From JADJPL01 sp040382095 (GTDB lineage Bacteria > Bacteroidota > Bacteroidia > Chitinophagales > Saprospiraceae), in the NCBI GenBank assembly GCA_040382095.1, contig JBEIGB010000083.1, positions 1 through 16,383 of the forward strand: DNA of 16,383 nucleotides, read 5' to 3'. Under the pieces are notes generated by a model, which worked only from the letters and a program-made list of their open reading frames with translations, was not told where the DNA came from and ran no database searches. Of this stretch, positions 1 to 7,104 are shown piece by piece (position 1 is the first letter of the stretch; each line of letters opens with the position of its first letter). The position numbers and the translations under genes were made by a program.

Positions 1-107
1 CCCCCCCCACCCCTCACTTTCCCCCTGCCCGCTTTTTCCTTTTTTTCTCCACATAAAAATTCTCAAAACCGGCGCTCCAAAAAAATCTCTCACTGCTGGA
101 GGCGGCT
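1..107. other. Intergenic edge with pyrimidine-rich tract
   Basis: No gene is seen here. The first 51 bases are almost pure C/T on the plus strand (only four purines), starting with eight Cs. This lies downstream of the stop codon of the minus-strand SET gene, so a read-through transcript would be purine-rich. No hairpin with a T-run is visible that would mark a canonical terminator. Confidence 0.5.
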
Positions 108-506
108 TTACCCTGTAACATCCGGATGGAACCATACGGGTGTTTTATCCTCCGGATCACCGTTATAACTTACCGTAATTTCCTCTCCGGCCTCAATATC
201 CCGCAAAGCGATGATTTCGAGGGTTTCGTCGTCAATATCCACCTGATAGCGGGCATTGGGTTCGTAGGCGTGGTTATAGAGGGAGCCATAGCCCAGGGCG
301 ATCGCACACTGGTCGTCGTTCCAGCCCCAGGAGAAGTAATAATCGTGGAGCCTGGTACCGTGTATGACAGGTACTTCTTCACGCGGGAGGACGATGACCG
401 GGCAAATTTCCATTACGGCGCCTTCGGGGATGGCCTCTGAAGTAAACACCCCCCGGCCACCCAGGCTGCTTGGGGCGAAATAAATATGAGGGAGTCTTTG
501 GATCAT
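108..506 (-). CDS. Small SET-domain protein (putative protein-lysine methyltransferase)
   Basis: A 132-aa cytoplasmic protein made up almost entirely of a SET domain. SET domains transfer methyl from S-adenosylmethionine to lysine side chains. Visible landmarks are GGRGVF at residues 16-21 (the N-terminal SET signature), then a Tyr/Trp-rich stretch around 56-62, NHAYEPN at 78-84 (the NH..PN motif that forms the cofactor pseudoknot) and GEEITVSYNG at 107-116 (the second half, with the catalytic-region Tyr). There is no cysteine-rich post-SET region, which fits the short bacterial SET proteins of about 130-150 aa. The ATG at 504-506 is the only start that keeps the domain whole. It sits 86 bp downstream of the minus-strand regulator gene and may be co-transcribed with it. 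The substrate is unknown. The family call is firm; the enzymatic target is not predicted. Confidence 0.87.
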   Translation of the reverse strand: MIQRLPHIYFAPSSLGGRGVFTSEAIPEGAVMEICPVIVLPREEVPVIHGTRLHDYYFSWGWNDDQCAIALGYGSLYNHAYEPNARYQVDIDDETLEIIALRDIEAGEEITVSYNGDPEDKTPVWFHPDVTG

Positions 507-592
507 TTATCGAAGGAGTTTATAGCAAGGGCACACCGGGGTATGTCCGGAATAAGCACCTGGTGTCGGGTATGCCGGCAGGAAACCCCATT

Positions 593-2332
593 TCAGGACG
601 TTAGCTTTGTTTTATTGAGATCTCTTTCATATTCCTCTGCGTATTCTAATGGGGTCAACCCCGTCTGGGCTTTGAAGAGGCGGTAGAAAGTCGATTTAGA
701 ATTAAATCCGGAAAGGTGCATAATGGATTCGTGGTTAATCGGTTTTTTTTCATTTACCATTGATTGAATCGCTATTTTTGCTTCATCAATACGGAACCTG
801 TTGATCATTCCTTTGAAATTGGCATCTCCATGGGTGCTGATGGCATCGTAAAGATAAGCTTTATTGGTCCCCAGGCGCTGGACGAAAAATTTTTGGTCGA
901 GTTCCGGGTTGAGGTAAAGTTTTTCTTTGAGGATTAATTCGATGATGCGGTTGTATAGGGAAAGGGATTTATCTATTATGGGTTCCACGGGTTGCTGTTG
1001 AAGAGCTGATGTCGTGGCCGGAATAATGTTGAATGCTTCCCCTTGCTGTTCCTGCTGGTTTTCAATATGTTTCCTGAGTGCCGAAATCTGGGTATCCGCT
1101 GCTTTTTCCTTAATAAATAAACGCGTACGGAAGTTGCGTTCGCGGAGATACGCAAACAAAACGGAAATGAGTAGGGAGAGGAGTAGGGTGATCAGGAGCA
1201 GGTTGATCTTGTTCGCCCGTTTTGATGAGAGCAATTCAGCATTTTGTTTTTCAATCAGGAGATTTTTCTTTTCGAGGTTGAACCTGGCAGACACTTCGTT
1301 GAGTTTTTCGGTTTCTTTCTCGTTGATGATTTCCCGTTGCTTTTTAGAAAACGCTTCATAGTAGGTCAGGGCTTGCTGATACTTACCCTGGGCTTTCAGG
1401 GCCACGAACAGCAAGCTGTCAATTTGGATTTCCAGTGGAGGGAAGGGGGCACGCTGCAGATAAGTTTTTGCTTCATTTCCCAGGGTGATGGCTTCTGTGT
1501 ATTTCAGCTCTGCAAGGCTCATGCGCATGAGGATCGTTTTACTGGTGGCAAGCATCCGGAAGTCGCCAATCTTTTCAGCAATCGCATTGGATTTTTGCAG
1601 GAAAAATTTCTGTTTGCCCGGGTTGCCGATCTTTTCGGCTACATCGGATAAGGAACCGTATATCCTAACCAGCAGCAGTAAATCAGGATTTTTTTCGGCA
1701 AATGCCAAGGCTTTACTGAGATTGGCTTCAGCCCGGTCAAATCGCTTCAGGAAAAAATCGGCAAGTCCAAGGTTGTAATAATCTACTGGCAGGTTGACCG
1801 GATCGTTCTCTTTAATGCTTTCCTGCAGTGCTTCATTATAAAAGTCATATCCTTGTTGATAGCGTTTGTTTTGTGTCGCGATATTGCCCAGCAGCATCAT
1901 GCTGCCCCTGCGCATCTGATAGTCCCCTTTAACTTTAGCATAGTTGTACATGAATTGGGTGAAGATGAGCGAACTGTCGAGTTTCCCCAATCGGTTGTAG
2001 GCGATGGCGATGGTGCGCCAGCTATCAATGAGCAGGGCAGAATCTTTAGACGTTTTAAACAGCTCGAGCGCGATTTTACTTGAAGCAAGGGTTTCCTCCA
2101 GTTTTTCCGACCGGTACAATGCCTTGCTGCGCATATTCTGATAATAATGATGCCAACCGGGGCTGAGGCTTTTTGCCTGCCCGAGCTTTTCGTCGAGGTA
2201 ACGCAAAATGTTTTTCTGGTCACCTGCTTTAATCAATGTATCCAGCTTTAAATCCTGCCAGACGGGGGTATTCCCAAAAGCATAGAAGGGAAAATTGTAA
2301 AGGATTATGAAAATGAAAATTCTGAGTATCAT
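593..2332 (-). CDS. Membrane-anchored TPR / AraC-type HTH transcriptional regulator
   Basis: A 579-aa protein with an N-terminal signal or anchor (hydrophobic residues 1-19). A helical TPR-like region spans about 30-330, with repeats visible near 71-90, 104-123, 184-205 and 312-328. A charged coiled-coil linker covers about 330-372 and one transmembrane segment lies at about 376-396. A cytoplasmic C-terminal AraC-family DNA-binding domain covers about 455-570 (second helix-turn-helix around SGFNSKSTFYRLFKAQTG, 541-558, followed by TPLEYAEEY). This layout is common in Bacteroidota: the periplasmic TPR half would sense a ligand or partner and the inner HTH would bind DNA. It is transcribed away from the T-A-B-C unit, so it is a natural candidate regulator of that unit, but no experiment or defined operator supports this. 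The start at 2330-2332 gives a complete signal sequence. Confidence 0.88.
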   Translation of the reverse strand: MILRIFIFIILYNFPFYAFGNTPVWQDLKLDTLIKAGDQKNILRYLDEKLGQAKSLSPGWHHYYQNMRSKALYRSEKLEETLASSKIALELFKTSKDSALLIDSWRTIAIAYNRLGKLDSSLIFTQFMYNYAKVKGDYQMRRGSMMLLGNIATQNKRYQQGYDFYNEALQESIKENDPVNLPVDYYNLGLADFFLKRFDRAEANLSKALAFAEKNPDLLLLVRIYGSLSDVAEKIGNPGKQKFFLQKSNAIAEKIGDFRMLATSKTILMRMSLAELKYTEAITLGNEAKTYLQRAPFPPLEIQIDSLLFVALKAQGKYQQALTYYEAFSKKQREIINEKETEKLNEVSARFNLEKKNLLIEKQNAELLSSKRANKINLLLITLLLSLLISVLFAYLRERNFRTRLFIKEKAADTQISALRKHIENQQEQQGEAFNIIPATTSALQQQPVEPIIDKSLSLYNRIIELILKEKLYLNPELDQKFFVQRLGTNKAYLYDAISTHGDANFKGMINRFRIDEAKIAIQSMVNEKKPINHESIMHLSGFNSKSTFYRLFKAQTGLTPLEYAEEYERDLNKTKLTS

Positions 2333-2340
2333 TTTTAATA

Positions 2341-2348
2341 CAAAGCTA
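2341..2348 (-). promoter_or_regulatory. Possible Bacteroidota -7 box for the TPR/AraC gene
   Basis: Read on the minus strand this is TAGCTTTG, a perfect match to the Bacteroidota sigma-A -7 consensus TAnnTTTG. It ends 8 bp before the ATG of the regulator gene, so transcription from it would begin only a few bases upstream of, or at, the start codon, giving a nearly leaderless message. I see no convincing TTG -33 element at the usual spacing, so this stays tentative. Confidence 0.35.
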
Positions 2349-2380
2349 AGATTTTGGGAAGCGCTATTTAGACCGGCAAC

Positions 2381-2420
2381 AGCATTTTTCTTTTTTTAGG
2401 AATAACTTTTTTCTGTTTTG
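2381..2420. promoter_or_regulatory. T-rich upstream element, copy 1
   Basis: The sequence begins AGCATT, then runs TTTC and seven Ts, then AGGAATAA and a second T-run. Positions 9271-9312 read AGCATTATTTC, six Ts, GGGAATTA and a second T-run. They align with about two single-base gaps. In copy 1 it lies 155 bp before ATGAAAAAAA at 2536; in copy 2 it lies 149 bp before ATGAAAAAAA at 9420. The nearly equal spacing suggests a shared leader, perhaps a regulator site, although the T-richness makes chance similarity possible. Confidence 0.3.
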
Positions 2421-2535
2421 ATATTATCTCATCCAGAACATAATCTTTTTTTGTAGGCGCATTCAATAGATTAATATCCTCCAGGACTTAACATACCGTC
2501 AAGATTTTCAATGTACTATAAAAAAATATGCGCTC

Positions 2536-2691
2536 ATGAAAAAAATGGGAAGTCACTGCCGTATGCTAAAGCATAATCTTTCACCTGTTGCAATGGGTCG
2601 TTCTTTTTCCCGGCACGACCTCGGCTATCCTTTACAGGAGTTGTGTGAAAAGCCCCCGGCCCTTAATTTGACGGCTTTTTCTGCCAAATAA
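2536..2691 (+). CDS. Possible 51-aa leader ORF (doubtful)
   Basis: This short open frame starts MKKMGSHCRM and ends LTAFSAK at a TAA. It has no signal peptide or recognisable domain. It is listed because the matching place in the second spacer (9420) also starts with ATGAAAAAAA after a similar GCTC context, and both predicted peptides have RSF at residues 22-24. The copy-2 frame runs on without a stop into the T9SS gene, whereas this one stops 145 bp before it. It could be a leader peptide, a remnant of a longer N-terminus, or chance. I favour chance or a leader over a functional protein. Confidence 0.2.
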   Translation: MKKMGSHCRMLKHNLSPVAMGRSFSRHDLGYPLQELCEKPPALNLTAFSAK

Positions 2692-2836
2692 TGTTTTTTA
2701 AATTGCCGTTTGCGCTGATTTCGCAGAATAAAACCAATTAAGACAGCACTTTATAAAATTTTATTTTGTCGTCTTCGGCGGCAAAAGTCTTCTTACACAA
2801 CCCCGTTTCCTCAGATTTTATCAAAAATAACAAGGT

Positions 2837-3331
2837 ATGATATTCAAACACATTTTGGTGATTCTACTGCTTTGTTGTACTTCCGGTTTGTTGAACGGGC
2901 AGTCGCTCGGCAGGCAGATGGTCGGGTCAGCAGGGGGTTCTACCCGTATTGCGGATCTACAGCTCAGCTGGTCTATGGGAGAAGTCGCCGTTGGCCACCG
3001 GAGTATTATCGGTGGTGGGGGTAGATTGACGGAAGGTTTCCAGCAGCCCAACCTGATGCCGCTCAACGAAGGGATAGATCCTTCACTCGTACAGGTCGCA
3101 CCCAACCCCGTCCGGAATATGCTCAATATGTTTCTACCCGGAGCGGTTACATCGGAATGGACGGTCACGTTGAGCGATGTCAATGGTAAAGTCCTCCTCC
3201 GAAAAGCTGGCCTGCCTGCGGGGAACTCGGAGATTGACCTGGGCCTGCTGCCTTCAGGTGTGTATTTTCTGAGTGCTTCCCAATCCGTTGCAGGGGAGAT
3301 CGGGCAAACGATAAAGATATTGAAGCTTTGA
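2837..3331 (+). CDS. T1: short secreted protein with T9SS type A sorting domain
   Basis: A 164-aa secreted protein. Residues 1-21 are a signal peptide ending LLNG, with Gln next. Residues 29-72 form the module recognised in many Bacteroidota exoproteins: SAGGS at 31-35, SWSMGEVAVG at 44-53 and GFQQP at 67-71. Residues about 85-164 are a type A T9SS C-terminal sorting domain: VAPNPV at 87-92, SDVNGK at 113-118, LPSGVYFL at 138-145 and a lysine-rich end IKILKL. Such domains route cargo across the outer membrane and are usually cleaved, with the cargo released or attached to surface LPS. With only about 65 residues of cargo, it may be an adaptor or cap for the fibre proteins encoded 22 bp downstream; this is inference. 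It aligns without gaps to T2 (9570-10064). Confidence 0.9.
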   Translation: MIFKHILVILLLCCTSGLLNGQSLGRQMVGSAGGSTRIADLQLSWSMGEVAVGHRSIIGGGGRLTEGFQQPNLMPLNEGIDPSLVQVAPNPVRNMLNMFLPGAVTSEWTVTLSDVNGKVLLRKAGLPAGNSEIDLGLLPSGVYFLSASQSVAGEIGQTIKILKL

Positions 3332-3353
3332 CGCAGAAAAACAAATCATAACG

Positions 3354-5183
3354 ATGAAAAGATTTCTACTTTCTTTGATGACTATCTCTTACCTGGCACT
3401 TAGCAGCGTTTATGGCCAGTTCGTACCGGAGGGGATAAACTATCAGGGTGTCCTGCTCAACGCCGAAGGCGCGCCGATGCTCAACGCCATGGCGATGCTG
3501 CGAATATCTATGGTTTCTCAGGAAAATGGGAAAACCGTTTACTTTTCGGAAATCCATCAGGTACGGACGGATGACCAGGGGCATTTTTCCCTGGTCATTG
3601 GCAAGGGAAAATCACAAAACGGCCAGATTGCCACGGTACCGTTCGACAAGCTGCCGATTTCCCTGGAAGTTGAGTTAGGGGATAAGCTTGGCCGCCAGTT
3701 CAGGCCTGTGGAGCGCAGCAGGCTACTGGCCGTACCTTACGCCATGCATGCCAATACAGCTTCCAGATTGGAAGCAATGCCTGAAAGTACCGAGAAGCAG
3801 CAATCAATCTATTGGATTACGACCGGGAACAGTCTGTCGAAGCCCCCCTCCCATTTTTTGGGTACCCGGGACAATCAGGATTTTATCATCAAGACAAACG
3901 ATACGGAGCGCATGCGTATCACCAAGGAAGGGCAGTTCAAGATTATCGGGGCGCCCAAAGGAGATCCTGCTAATCCCGGCAACTTTCCTGTCCATATTTC
4001 GGGAAGTTCCAACGGGATTTTGATTCAGGTCAATGGTTCGCGGTCTGCTGCCAATAATTTCATGACCTTTGGCGACGACATGAGCCATTCCTGGGGTGCA
4101 ATAGAAGGACAGACGATTTCGGAACTCCTCGACTACTACGTCTACGAAGCTGAAGTAGCCCAATATACCTTTTCGGGGGCGAGCCTCGGGACCCGTGTGG
4201 GCGCCTGGACGGCCGCTGCCATTGCGAATGCCACAGAAGCACCTTGTGGCATTGGCGGATCGGCGCCCAAGTGGCTTGGGGCAGCCGCACTGGCTACCGA
4301 ACTGGCCAATCTGCTCTCCCAATCGATTACCTGGGCCGTCAATACAAAGCAGGAAGCCGGTGTCGTATATCACTCCGGATTTGCAGATTACGCAGAGTGG
4401 CTGCTGCGCGAGCCGGGCGAACCCGATATGGAGCCGGGGTCAATCGTAGGGGTTAAAGGAGGCCTTGTTTCCCAAAATACAGAAAACGGGGCAAGCCACT
4501 ATTTAGTGGTGTCGAAGAGTCCAGTACTGCTCGGAAACCTGCCTGAAAAATCCAGGGAAGACCAATATGAAATGATTTCCTTCATGGGTCAGGTCAAAGT
4601 CAAGGTTGCAGGGCCGGTATCGAAAGGGGATTTTATCCTGCCTTCCGGAAATAGCGATGGCTTCGGGATCGCGGTACATCCCTCAAAAATGCAGGCAGGG
4701 GATTACGCAAGGGTAGTGGGGGTAGCCTGGGAAAGTGCAGACGGCGTGCTGCCTTTTCAGCGCATCAATACGGCAATTGGCATCAATGCCCCGGATATGA
4801 GCCAAAAAGCAAAAAGACTGAACCTTGAGGTCGAGAATATTATGGATTACCTCGAAGGTAAGGCACCCCTTATGGACGAAGATGCGTTGACGATGACCGC
4901 AAATGCGATCCAAATCGCTGCCAGGCAAACGCGGATGGAATTGCTATTCTCAGACAGCGATATGGATGCACTGCTCGATAAGTACGAACCATTCCTGACC
5001 AGGCTTTATGACCAGGTAATATCCAAAATCAGGGAGAAGGATCCCGATTTCGGAAATGGCCCCTTTATGCAGGCTTTCAAAGCGAATCCGGTGGGCATCC
5101 TCAGGGAAATGCGGCGAAACCCCAATTACATCACACATTGGGCTGTTTTGGACCGACAACTATCCATACCTCCTAAAAAATAA
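3354..5183 (+). CDS. A1: secreted tail-fibre-like protein with Peptidase_G2-like domain
   Basis: 609 aa. Signal peptide about 1-21 (ends VYG, then Gln). The Bacteroidota beta-rich N-terminal module covers about 25-133 (GINYQGVLL at 27-35, VRTDDQGHFSLVIG at 70-83, LLAVPYAMHA at 124-133). The module WITTGNSLSKP..GTRDNQDFIIKTN..RMRITKEGQ covers 154-194, as in other Bacteroidota 'tail fibre' proteins. SWGAIEGQT is at 246-254. An Ala/Gly-rich hydrophobic segment covers about 263-330 and contains the only cysteine of the protein (C298). A domain resembling phage Peptidase_G2 covers about 338-475: ADYAEW at 344-349, a conserved VSKSPVLLGN at 386-395, then MGQVKVKVAGPVSKGDFILPSGN. A coiled coil lies at about 483-502 and a helical tail runs to the end with RRNPNY at 587-592. 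There is no T9SS sorting domain. Its stop codon overlaps the B1 start by one base. Its role as a fibre subunit is inferred. Confidence 0.85.
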   Translation: MKRFLLSLMTISYLALSSVYGQFVPEGINYQGVLLNAEGAPMLNAMAMLRISMVSQENGKTVYFSEIHQVRTDDQGHFSLVIGKGKSQNGQIATVPFDKLPISLEVELGDKLGRQFRPVERSRLLAVPYAMHANTASRLEAMPESTEKQQSIYWITTGNSLSKPPSHFLGTRDNQDFIIKTNDTERMRITKEGQFKIIGAPKGDPANPGNFPVHISGSSNGILIQVNGSRSAANNFMTFGDDMSHSWGAIEGQTISELLDYYVYEAEVAQYTFSGASLGTRVGAWTAAAIANATEAPCGIGGSAPKWLGAAALATELANLLSQSITWAVNTKQEAGVVYHSGFADYAEWLLREPGEPDMEPGSIVGVKGGLVSQNTENGASHYLVVSKSPVLLGNLPEKSREDQYEMISFMGQVKVKVAGPVSKGDFILPSGNSDGFGIAVHPSKMQAGDYARVVGVAWESADGVLPFQRINTAIGINAPDMSQKAKRLNLEVENIMDYLEGKAPLMDEDALTMTANAIQIAARQTRMELLFSDSDMDALLDKYEPFLTRLYDQVISKIREKDPDFGNGPFMQAFKANPVGILREMRRNPNYITHWAVLDRQLSIPPKK

Positions 5184-7054
5184 TGATGAGTGATATGAGA
5201 AATATATCAAAATATATCTTTTTTATCGGGATCGCGCTGTTGGCAATCCCGGGCGCCTATGCGCAGGAAGCCATACCCGGTGGGTTCAGGCATCAGGGGG
5301 TTGTACGGGATCCCTCCGGTCGCCCGTTGTCCAATACGCCGGTAACTGTACAAATTCTCCTTTCCGAAGATGCCATAATGGGTAAGGCACTCTATATTGA
5401 AACCCATGAAGTGGTGACGGGTGCTACGGGGGAATTTTCCATTATCGTTGGCGAAGGGCATCCGGCTAAAGATCCCTTTGAATCCATCTCCTGGTCCCGG
5501 GATAATTTGTGGCTGCATGTTACCCTTCAGAACAGGAGCGGACGGCGCATGGTCAAGGTACTGAGTAGTACGCGCCTGCCCGTGGTACCTTACGCGATGC
5601 ACGCCCTCACCACTTCCCGGATTACCGGGGTATCGGAAGGAGATACTGAGGCCCTGGAAAAGCAGCAATCAATCTTTTGGCTTACAGGGGGAAACAGCCT
5701 GACAAAGCCAGGTACGCATTTCCTGGGTACCCGCGATAGCGTGGATTTGATTTTCAAAACCAATGGGCAGAGCCGGATGACCATTACCGGGCAGGGACAG
5801 GTCAAATATGAGGCTGGCGCTACCATGACCGGCGAGGATAAGTTTCCCGTCCATATCAAAAGGGCCATGCAGGGTATCCATATCAAGGCGAATGGCTCGA
5901 GGGACAGCAGTTCGGTTTTCGTTGATTTCGGGGATACCGAAAACGCTTCCTGGGGTAGGATCATCGGGCAGACTTTCGCAGAATGGAAAAAAAGTGAATT
6001 GGAAGATAGTTGGAGATACAGTTCCGATGCTTACGGTTTCAAACTTGCAGAATTAAGTGCCAGTGTTGCCGGGATGGTGTTGATGGTTGCCGGTGCTTAC
6101 AAAACGGGTATCGGTGTTCCGGAAGGTATTGCATTGACGCTGGATATGACCGCTGTCGTGGCAGAGTTGGCTTTCTTTATTAAAGCATACGAGCAGTTTG
6201 TAACCAATGGCGCTACTTATCAGGGGGTAACCTACTCATCGGGGGCTGCGGATTATGCCGAGTATCTCGAACGGGTCCCCGGGCATCGGAAGCTCGAACC
6301 AGGCGAAGTGGTTGGTGTAAAAAACGGGCAGGTAAGCCTGGTCACGGAAGGTGCAGACCACCTTCTGGCAGTTTCCAGCGCCCCTATTGCTTTGGGCAAC
6401 CTACCTAAGGAGCATGAGAAGGAGCGGTTTGAAAAAATTGCATTCATGGGACAGGTGCCTGTGCGCGTTATCGGAGCGGTAAACATCGGAGATTACATCC
6501 TCCCCTCCGGAAACAATGACGGCCTCTCCATCGCGGTAGCTCCGGATAAAATGCGGGCAGCAGATTATTCCAATATCCTTGGTGTTGCCTGGAGCAATAG
6601 CAATCCGGAGGGTCCGGCTGATTTCCAACGCATAAACGTGGCGATCGGTATTAATGCATTTGAACTGTCCAGTGAACTGGTACGCCTGGAACAGCAGGTA
6701 CGGGCCATCAAGGCATTCCTTAAAGGTGAATCCCCGGATTTCAGAACACAAGGCCGGGACGACCAGCTTATCACAAGATCAATGCCACTAAATAGCCCCT
6801 CCTCCGACAAACAGAACCTGTCCGGGCTAAAACTCAGCGCCGAGGAATATGCGAGGGTACTTGACGAAAACGAGTCCCTGATCGCGCAGATCTTCCGGAA
6901 AGCGAATGAAGGGCTCCCGGACGACGTCAGGAACCACCCGCGGGTCATTGCGTTAATGGAAGCCCCTTTACCGTCGCTGAAGGAAATGTACCGCGACGCC
7001 CGTGGATATCTCGCCAGATTAGAGCAGGAGGCTTCAAAGGTGCAGGGAAAATAG
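5183..7054 (+). CDS. B1: secreted tail-fibre-like protein with Peptidase_G2-like domain
   Basis: 623 aa, starting within the A1 stop (TAATG), so translation is probably coupled to A1. M1, M2 or M5 (5183, 5186, 5195) could serve as start; all keep the signal peptide, which ends GAYA with Gln next. The domain order is as in A: N-terminal module about 34-141 (FRHQGVVRDPSG, then LPVVPYAMHA at 132-141), TGGNSLTKP..GTRDSVDLIFKTN at 168-194, a hydrophobic Ala/Gly/Val-rich segment about 285-335, and a Peptidase_G2-like domain about 350-490 with SSGAADYAE at 352-360 and MGQVPVRV..GDYILPSGN. A coiled coil lies at 494-514 (LVRLEQQVRAIKAFLKG) and a B-specific tail contains LMEAP and MYRDARGY. The EGQT of A and C is IGQT here. 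B has no cysteine at all, unlike A and C. There is no T9SS domain. Confidence 0.85.
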   Translation: MMSDMRNISKYIFFIGIALLAIPGAYAQEAIPGGFRHQGVVRDPSGRPLSNTPVTVQILLSEDAIMGKALYIETHEVVTGATGEFSIIVGEGHPAKDPFESISWSRDNLWLHVTLQNRSGRRMVKVLSSTRLPVVPYAMHALTTSRITGVSEGDTEALEKQQSIFWLTGGNSLTKPGTHFLGTRDSVDLIFKTNGQSRMTITGQGQVKYEAGATMTGEDKFPVHIKRAMQGIHIKANGSRDSSSVFVDFGDTENASWGRIIGQTFAEWKKSELEDSWRYSSDAYGFKLAELSASVAGMVLMVAGAYKTGIGVPEGIALTLDMTAVVAELAFFIKAYEQFVTNGATYQGVTYSSGAADYAEYLERVPGHRKLEPGEVVGVKNGQVSLVTEGADHLLAVSSAPIALGNLPKEHEKERFEKIAFMGQVPVRVIGAVNIGDYILPSGNNDGLSIAVAPDKMRAADYSNILGVAWSNSNPEGPADFQRINVAIGINAFELSSELVRLEQQVRAIKAFLKGESPDFRTQGRDDQLITRSMPLNSPSSDKQNLSGLKLSAEEYARVLDENESLIAQIFRKANEGLPDDVRNHPRVIALMEAPLPSLKEMYRDARGYLARLEQEASKVQGK

Positions 7055-7104
7055 TTAATCGAGCAACTCAAACGGTTTCCGAACGATAAATAAACGATAC
7101 AGGC

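Larger units (their letters stand above)
2333..2836. other. Divergent intergenic region upstream of unit 1
   Basis: This 504-bp AT-rich spacer lies between the minus-strand regulator and the first T9SS protein. It holds the possible regulator -7 box (2341-2348), a T-rich element at 2381-2420 that resembles one at 9271-9312, and a 51-codon open frame at 2536-2691 described separately. A weak hairpin pairs 2648-2654 with 2673-2679 and is followed by Ts. No clear promoter for the plus-strand unit is visible: TATTTTG at 2762-2768 is one base short of the -7 consensus and has no TTG at the right distance upstream. Confidence 0.55.

Noticed and set aside
3804..4373. Minus-strand open frame (189 codons) opposite A1
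   Set aside because: Antisense to A1 with no domain; A1 and A2 reading frames are conserved while this frame is not kept at full length opposite A2.
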